Of a stretch of 64,000 bases of DNA, positions 60,363 through 64,000 are shown piece by piece. Each line of letters starts with the position of its first letter. Position 1 is the first letter of the stretch. The notes under the pieces were generated by a model. It was not told where the DNA came from. It did no database searches and saw only the letters and a program-made list of their open reading frames with translations. The stretch comes from Denitrobacterium detoxificans (GTDB taxonomy: Bacteria; Actinomycetota; Coriobacteriia; Coriobacteriales; Eggerthellaceae), in NCBI RefSeq assembly GCF_015062615.1, contig NZ_SUUH01000001.1:408366-472365 (forward strand), given 5' to 3'. Position numbers and translations under genes: made by a program.

Positions 60363-60462
60363 GGGTGCTCTCTTTCGACTAACCCTTAGACCCGCCAAGC
60401 GGGCGTATTCTTTTCTGCAAGTAAACGAGTATAGCGGCAATTGGACCGCGCCGAGCACAAAC

Positions 60463-61479
60463 CTAGATTTTCTGCATGTTGGCAAGCGTGTTGCTGTACC
60501 ACCACTCGTAGTTGGGCGGGCAGTACTTCTGCGCATGCGAGACGGTGATAGTGTAGCCATACGAACGGGCCAAATAGGCAACATGCTGACGAGCGCCATC
60601 CTCCCAGGAGCTGAACGTGCGATAGCCACCCTTGCCATCCGTCCAGCCCCAAGCATTATAGCCGCCGGGAATATGCACGCCGTTGCTGCTTTCCGTGTTG
60701 GTAATGGCAGGCGACCAGCGTGGATCCACGCCATACTGCCACGCCGCCTCGGCAAAGGCGCGGCCCGTGCCCGCCATGGGAGTGCCAGCCAGATACGCGT
60801 CGATGCGCTGCGTCCAGGTTTCCACAAACGCATCACGACCCACCGACCAATCGACGCTGTTGTCAATGACGCCCGCACCTGCCAGCTTGGACGCCTCTTC
60901 CTGGGCTGCCTTCGCGGCACGATTCTGCGCTTCCTCACGCGCTGCCTCAGCTGCGGAAAGCGCGTCCGCAGCATCCTTCTGGCGCTGGTCGGCTTCCGCC
61001 TTCTGGCGCGAAAGCTCGGCTTCGGTTTCCTCGTATGTTGCCTTTAGCTGGGAATAATGCTCGATGAGGTTATAGTTGTGCCGCTCGATACTGTCGAGGT
61101 ATTCCCAATTGTCGATGAAGGTTCCAATGTCCTCGGCATTCACGAGCAGATCCACGAGGCCATACCCGTTGCGGCGCATCTTGTACATGAGACGCATAGC
61201 CGCAGCGCTATCGTCTTTCTGGGCATCAAGCTCGCGACGCACCTGCGTAAGCGTCTTCTGATTCTCGTCGATTTGAACCTGCAGCGCCTCGACGGCAGCC
61301 GTAGCCTCGTCGTACGCAGCCGACGTCTGCTCTACCTGCTTTTGGAGCTCGGTCATTTCGGACTCGGAAACGGGAGCAGCCGTCTCGTACCAATCGGAAT
61401 CAGCCCATGCCAGGCCAGGCGCAAGAGAGCACAATGCAACAAGGAATAGAGCAACTATGAGCCCCATCCCCCGCTTCAT
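60463..61479 (-). CDS. Secreted coiled-coil and lysozyme-like protein (second of pair)
   Basis: A 338-residue protein. A signal peptide (about 1-27) is followed by a long coiled coil (35-195) and a C-terminal domain with YGVDPRWSPAITNTESSNG, NAWGW and FSSWEDGARQHVAYLA. The coiled coil resembles those of peptidoglycan hydrolases activated by FtsEX-type partners, and the C-terminal part a transglycosylase/lysozyme-like fold with Glu in TESSNG as candidate acid. It starts two bases after its paralogue's stop. The ribosome site is weak, so coupling is likely. Confidence 0.8.
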   Translation of the reverse strand: MKRGMGLIVALFLVALCSLAPGLAWADSDWYETAAPVSESEMTELQKQVEQTSAAYDEATAAVEALQVQIDENQKTLTQVRRELDAQKDDSAAAMRLMYKMRRNGYGLVDLLVNAEDIGTFIDNWEYLDSIERHNYNLIEHYSQLKATYEETEAELSRQKAEADQRQKDAADALSAAEAAREEAQNRAAKAAQEEASKLAGAGVIDNSVDWSVGRDAFVETWTQRIDAYLAGTPMAGTGRAFAEAAWQYGVDPRWSPAITNTESSNGVHIPGGYNAWGWTDGKGGYRTFSSWEDGARQHVAYLARSYGYTITVSHAQKYCPPNYEWWYSNTLANMQKI

Positions 61480-61481
61480 GA

Positions 61482-62708
61482 CTAGATTTGATTCATCTGC
61501 GCCAACACGTTGTTGTACCAACCCGTCGAATTCGGTGGGCAATACTTCTGGGCCGCGCTATACGTGAGCGTGCTGCCGTAAATGCGGGCAAGCCCCGAAA
61601 CATGGGCCCGGATGGCCTCATCCCAACTACTCCAGCTAGAAGAACCCCATCCCCAAGCATTATACGACCTGAAGCAATACGCGCCACAGGAGCTTTCCAC
61701 GTACGAAATGGCCGGCGACCAACGCGGATCGACGCCATAATCCCATGCAGCCTCGGCAAACACCGTCCCCTGACCTGCCAGGGGCGTACCAGAAAGATAT
61801 GCGTCGATACGGCCAGCCCACTGGTTCACGAACGACGTTTTGTCGGCAGACCAATCCACCGAACCCGAAGAGACGGAACCACTTACGTTGCCTGACGTAT
61901 CCTGGCTGGAAGTGTCGACGGCGGGGTTTTGCGCGTCAACGCCCGCTTCGTTCGAGGCCTCGCTCGACGCGGACTCCGCTGCTGCAGCTGCGGCGGCAGC
62001 CTCGGCAGCCTGCTGAGCGGCAATGGCTTCGGCCTTTTCCTGAGCCTCCTGGCGGGCCGACTGGGCCTGAGAAAGCGCACGCTCAGCACGGGCGGCTTCG
62101 CTTTCGGCCTGTTCGGTCTGCTCCTCCAGCTCGGCCTGGGTGGTTTCGAGCTCTTCCTTCATGGAAGTGAGCTTGGCCAATTCGTTGGCATTATGGTCGT
62201 GCAGGCAATCGAGATAGTCGATATTGCGAATGAATTCCGAGAAATCCTCGCTAGAGAGGATCATCTCGATAAGTCCGCCACTCTCCTGCTGCAGGATGTA
62301 CAGCACGCGAAAGGCATCGGCGCTGCGCTCTTCCTGTTCGGGAAGCTGATCGTTGATCTCGTCGATGCGCTGCTGGTTCTGTTCCATCTGCGCCTGAAGG
62401 TCCTCGAGCTTCTGAATGGCGTTGTTGTATTCGTTGGCCGAAGACTCGACCTGCTTCTGCAGGTTCGAAAGGTTCTCGGCAGACGTATCCACGTCCGAAG
62501 TGGCGGTATCGTCGGCGAAAGCGGCAGACGGCGTGGCGCCGGCTACGAGCGCGCATGAAACGAGAATGGAAAACGCGACGCGAGAGGCAGACTGGCCCGC
62601 ATGCGCCGCTCGGCTGCGGCCGAACGAGAAACGCGAGGACACGCGATGGGCCGCTGACGCGGCCATACGCGCACTCGCGCATGGTTTGTCGTGCGTTTCT
62701 GGTGTCAT
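61482..62708 (-). CDS. Secreted coiled-coil and lysozyme-like protein (first of pair)
   Basis: A 408-residue paralogue of the next gene. A long N-terminal region with a signal (about 45-65, VAFSILVSCALVAGATPSAAFA) precedes a coiled coil (70-255), a Ser/Asp-rich linker, and the lysozyme-like domain (YGVDPRWSPAISYVESSCG, NAWGW). The catalytic-candidate Glu is in the same place. The start MTPETHD is supported by GAAAGG. TATAAT at 62781-62776 with TTGGGG 18 bases before it is a promoter candidate. Probably a peptidoglycan remodelling pair. Confidence 0.82.
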   Translation of the reverse strand: MTPETHDKPCASARMAASAAHRVSSRFSFGRSRAAHAGQSASRVAFSILVSCALVAGATPSAAFADDTATSDVDTSAENLSNLQKQVESSANEYNNAIQKLEDLQAQMEQNQQRIDEINDQLPEQEERSADAFRVLYILQQESGGLIEMILSSEDFSEFIRNIDYLDCLHDHNANELAKLTSMKEELETTQAELEEQTEQAESEAARAERALSQAQSARQEAQEKAEAIAAQQAAEAAAAAAAAESASSEASNEAGVDAQNPAVDTSSQDTSGNVSGSVSSGSVDWSADKTSFVNQWAGRIDAYLSGTPLAGQGTVFAEAAWDYGVDPRWSPAISYVESSCGAYCFRSYNAWGWGSSSWSSWDEAIRAHVSGLARIYGSTLTYSAAQKYCPPNSTGWYNNVLAQMNQI

Positions 62709-63195
62709 GTACCATGCCTTTCCGTGGCGACATTGTGCCACCACCTGCTCCACGGTAGAACGCAAAGCTCGGCCCATTATACCGAAGCGCATTTCACGCC
62801 CCCAATCAACAGATTGGAAGCATGACGCCCCCGCAAGGGCAATACAGCAAGAATAACTACTTCACCTGGTAAAACACCCATGAAGGATGTATGTACTGCT
62901 TATGAATGCCACATGTCCGATATCATAACGGCCTCCCAATGAGCAGGCATACAAAACGCATTGAATCGCCTAGCCCACAAGCAGCCCGAAAGCGCCAGAC
63001 GGAAACGCCCGCCAGGTAAACGTAGGTTACCGAAAACAAACAAACAGTCAACGGACCGCAAGAGAGCGACGTGGGGATTTCCGCGCATACATACAATGAT
63101 AGACAACGCTGGCCGTGAAGAAGGGGTTTCCACGAAGGACACGGCAGAATGAATGCCCGTCTTCGCCCCGGCTCACCCAAGAGGAAGGAAGAGGG
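62709..63195. other. Divergent intergenic region between the secreted pair and the RiPP precursor
   Basis: About 490 bases without a recognised gene. On the minus side it holds TATAAT (62781-62776) and TTGGGG for the coiled-coil operon. On the plus side TACAAT near 63095 could be a -10 for the peptide gene. No riboswitch, tRNA or repeat could be recognised. Confidence 0.5.
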
Positions 63196-63390
63196 ATGGA
63201 TTTCAAAGACCTCAGCCCGGAGCTGCGTGATAAGGCGAAGGCGTGCAAGAACCCCGAAGAGCTGCTGAAGCTGGCCAAGGAAGAAGGCTACGAGCTTTCC
63301 GACGCCGACCTCGACGGCATTTCGGGCGGCTGGTCGTGCGACTCCTTTGGCGAGCGCAGCGACTGCCACCTGAATCAGTGGTACGAATAA
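63196..63390 (+). CDS. RiPP precursor peptide with Nif11-like leader
   Basis: A 64-residue peptide. Residues 1-45 match Nif11-type leaders: LSPELRDKAKACKNPEELLKLAKEEG, then the acidic YELSDADLDGISGG, ending in the double glycine at 44-45. The core (46-64) is W-S-C-D and so on, with Cys48 and Cys57, three Ser residues and two Trp. GAGGAAGG precedes the ATG. A strong terminator follows. No modification enzyme, protease or transporter is visible in the window, so it is an orphan precursor here. Confidence 0.8.
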   Translation: MDFKDLSPELRDKAKACKNPEELLKLAKEEGYELSDADLDGISGGWSCDSFGERSDCHLNQWYE

Positions 63391-63423
63391 TCGCTTAACC
63401 ACGGGCACAATCCACATCATCTA

Positions 63424-63458
63424 GAACGCGCCGGCAGAGCTCTACTGCCGGCGCGTTC
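63424..63458. terminator. Bidirectional terminator between the RiPP and DUF45 genes
   Basis: A perfect 14-base inverted repeat, GAACGCGCCGGCAG (63424-63437) with its complement (63445-63458), lies between two convergent genes. GTCTTT follows on the plus strand. Confidence 0.8.
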
Positions 63459-63503
63459 GTCTTTAGCTGTCCAAAGACGAACGCAATTCCCCCACGAGCG
63501 CCA

Positions 63504-64000
63504 TTACGCCTTCAGCTTGTCACGCGCCGTGCGCCAATCGGGCAGGAACGTGTCCATGAGCTCATGGAATCGCGGGCCGTGGCTCGGCTCGAGCAGATGA
63601 CACAGCTCGTGCACCACCACGTACTCAAGGCACTCGGGAGGATACAGCGCCAAGCGCACGTTGATGCAGACGCGTCCCGTGGAGGGCTGGCAACTCCCCC
63701 ACCTACTTTTCATGTTGCGATACGCAAGCTTCTTCACACGAACGCCCATGAGGGGCTCCCATCGAGCCACCAGCTGCGGCACGAACGCACTCACTACCGC
63801 GCGCCACTCCCGCACTTCCTCGGGCGTTGCCAGCGCAGCCGTGGTCTGCGGAGACGTACGCAGCGCTTCCTGCTGTTGCACGATCCACGAACGCTTGGAT
63901 CGAATGAACTGCTCCACATGGGAAAACGGCATATGCATGGGAACGCTTGCCTGCACGTGGCCGTCGGGCGGCATCACGCGAATGCGCAGCGACTTCACGC
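63504..64000 (-). CDS. DUF45/SprT-like metallopeptidase, N-terminus beyond the window
   Basis: The visible 164-residue frame includes the zinc-metallopeptidase motif VVHELCHLLEPSHGPRFHELM (HELCH with a third His), KSRWGSC and the N-terminal strand IRVMPPDGHV typical of the YgjP/DUF45 family. A GTG near the edge (63998) could be the start, but family members usually have more residues before the IRV strand, so the gene probably continues past the right edge. Its substrate is not known. Confidence 0.85.
   Translation of the reverse strand, partial: VKSLRIRVMPPDGHVQASVPMHMPFSHVEQFIRSKRSWIVQQQEALRTSPQTTAALATPEEVREWRAVVSAFVPQLVARWEPLMGVRVKKLAYRNMKSRWGSCQPSTGRVCINVRLALYPPECLEYVVVHELCHLLEPSHGPRFHELMDTFLPDWRTARDKLKA

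Noticed and set aside
57783..60389. An 868-codon open frame opposite tatD and metG
   Set aside because: Antisense shadow of two housekeeping genes with full motifs; no ribosome site or domain.
62709..62930. c-di-AMP (ydaO) riboswitch upstream of the secreted coiled-coil genes
   Set aside because: Such genes often have one, but the conserved core sequences are not visible; only a promoter is supported.
1..64000. CRISPR arrays, insertion sequences, prophage or integrase genes
   Set aside because: No spaced direct repeats, transposase or integrase motifs were found; the only duplication seen is the metA relic and the repeated hairpin.

Overview
The window reads as chromosomal DNA (high GC, about 60% by eye) from an anaerobic member of Coriobacteriia, probably Eggerthellaceae. 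This is an inference from gene content: a System I cytochrome c maturation operon beside a CX3CH/CX4CH multihaem cytochrome, a Tat-exported flavin reductase next to a LysR gene, a membrane-anchored LuxR regulator, an agmatine deiminase operon, and a TarI/TarJ plus LCP envelope locus. No phage, insertion sequence or CRISPR array is visible. Gene density is high, and most genes are on the minus strand in tightly coupled operons.

Layout. 1-2.6 kb: two tandem acyl-adenylate ligase paralogues, one cut by the window edge and with a degenerate ATP-binding loop. 2.9-7.2 kb: a divergent type IIA topoisomerase pair (parE, parC). 7.3-10.3 kb: luxS, a regulator fusing an XRE helix-turn-helix to a zinc ribbon and a desulfoferrodoxin-like domain, and a B12-binding radical SAM protein. 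10.4-15.6 kb: an ABC-2 exporter with its two-component system. 15.7-16.5 kb: a PIN/RelB-like toxin-antitoxin pair with a twin-palindrome operator. 16.7-22.5 kb: a DUF523 protein, an amino acid ABC transporter of fused type (glnQ/glnP-like), then the methionine genes metA (Glu111, acetyl-CoA type) and metY; a decayed copy of the metA 3' end lies on the far side of the transporter. 22.7-24.1 kb: MOSC protein and cysteine hydrolase.

24.3-30.4 kb: the agmatine deiminase operon (putrescine carbamoyltransferase, antiporter, agmatine deiminase, carbamate kinase), which converts agmatine to putrescine with ATP gain, divergent from a membrane LuxR regulator. 30.5-35.8 kb: flavin reductase and LysR; PNPOx-like protein and HxlR; ferredoxin and Crp/Fnr regulator. 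36-38 kb: an MFS transporter fused to a CBS pair. 38-45.3 kb: envelope polymer genes (TarJ, TarI, TagH/TagG-type exporter, two LCP ligases, a glycosyltransferase).

45.3-47.4 kb: a probable 6S RNA, a small unknown protein, a homocysteine methyltransferase-like protein lacking its zinc cysteines, and a candidate small RNA carrying three CCCTCCT anti-Shine-Dalgarno motifs. 47.4-54.5 kb: galU and the ccmEFABCD operon behind the multihaem cytochrome gene. 54.8-60.4 kb: housekeeping genes (SpoU methyltransferase, tRNA-Ala(CGC), veg, ksgA, flavodoxin-like protein, tatD, metG). 60.5-64 kb: two tandem secreted coiled-coil/lysozyme-like proteins, an orphan RiPP precursor with a Nif11-like leader, and the end of a DUF45 metallopeptidase.

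The least explained items are the small RNA at 47.14-47.28 kb, the orphan RiPP precursor at 63.2 kb, the XRE-desulfoferrodoxin fusion, the MFS-CBS fusion, and the metA relic that brackets the amino acid transporter.
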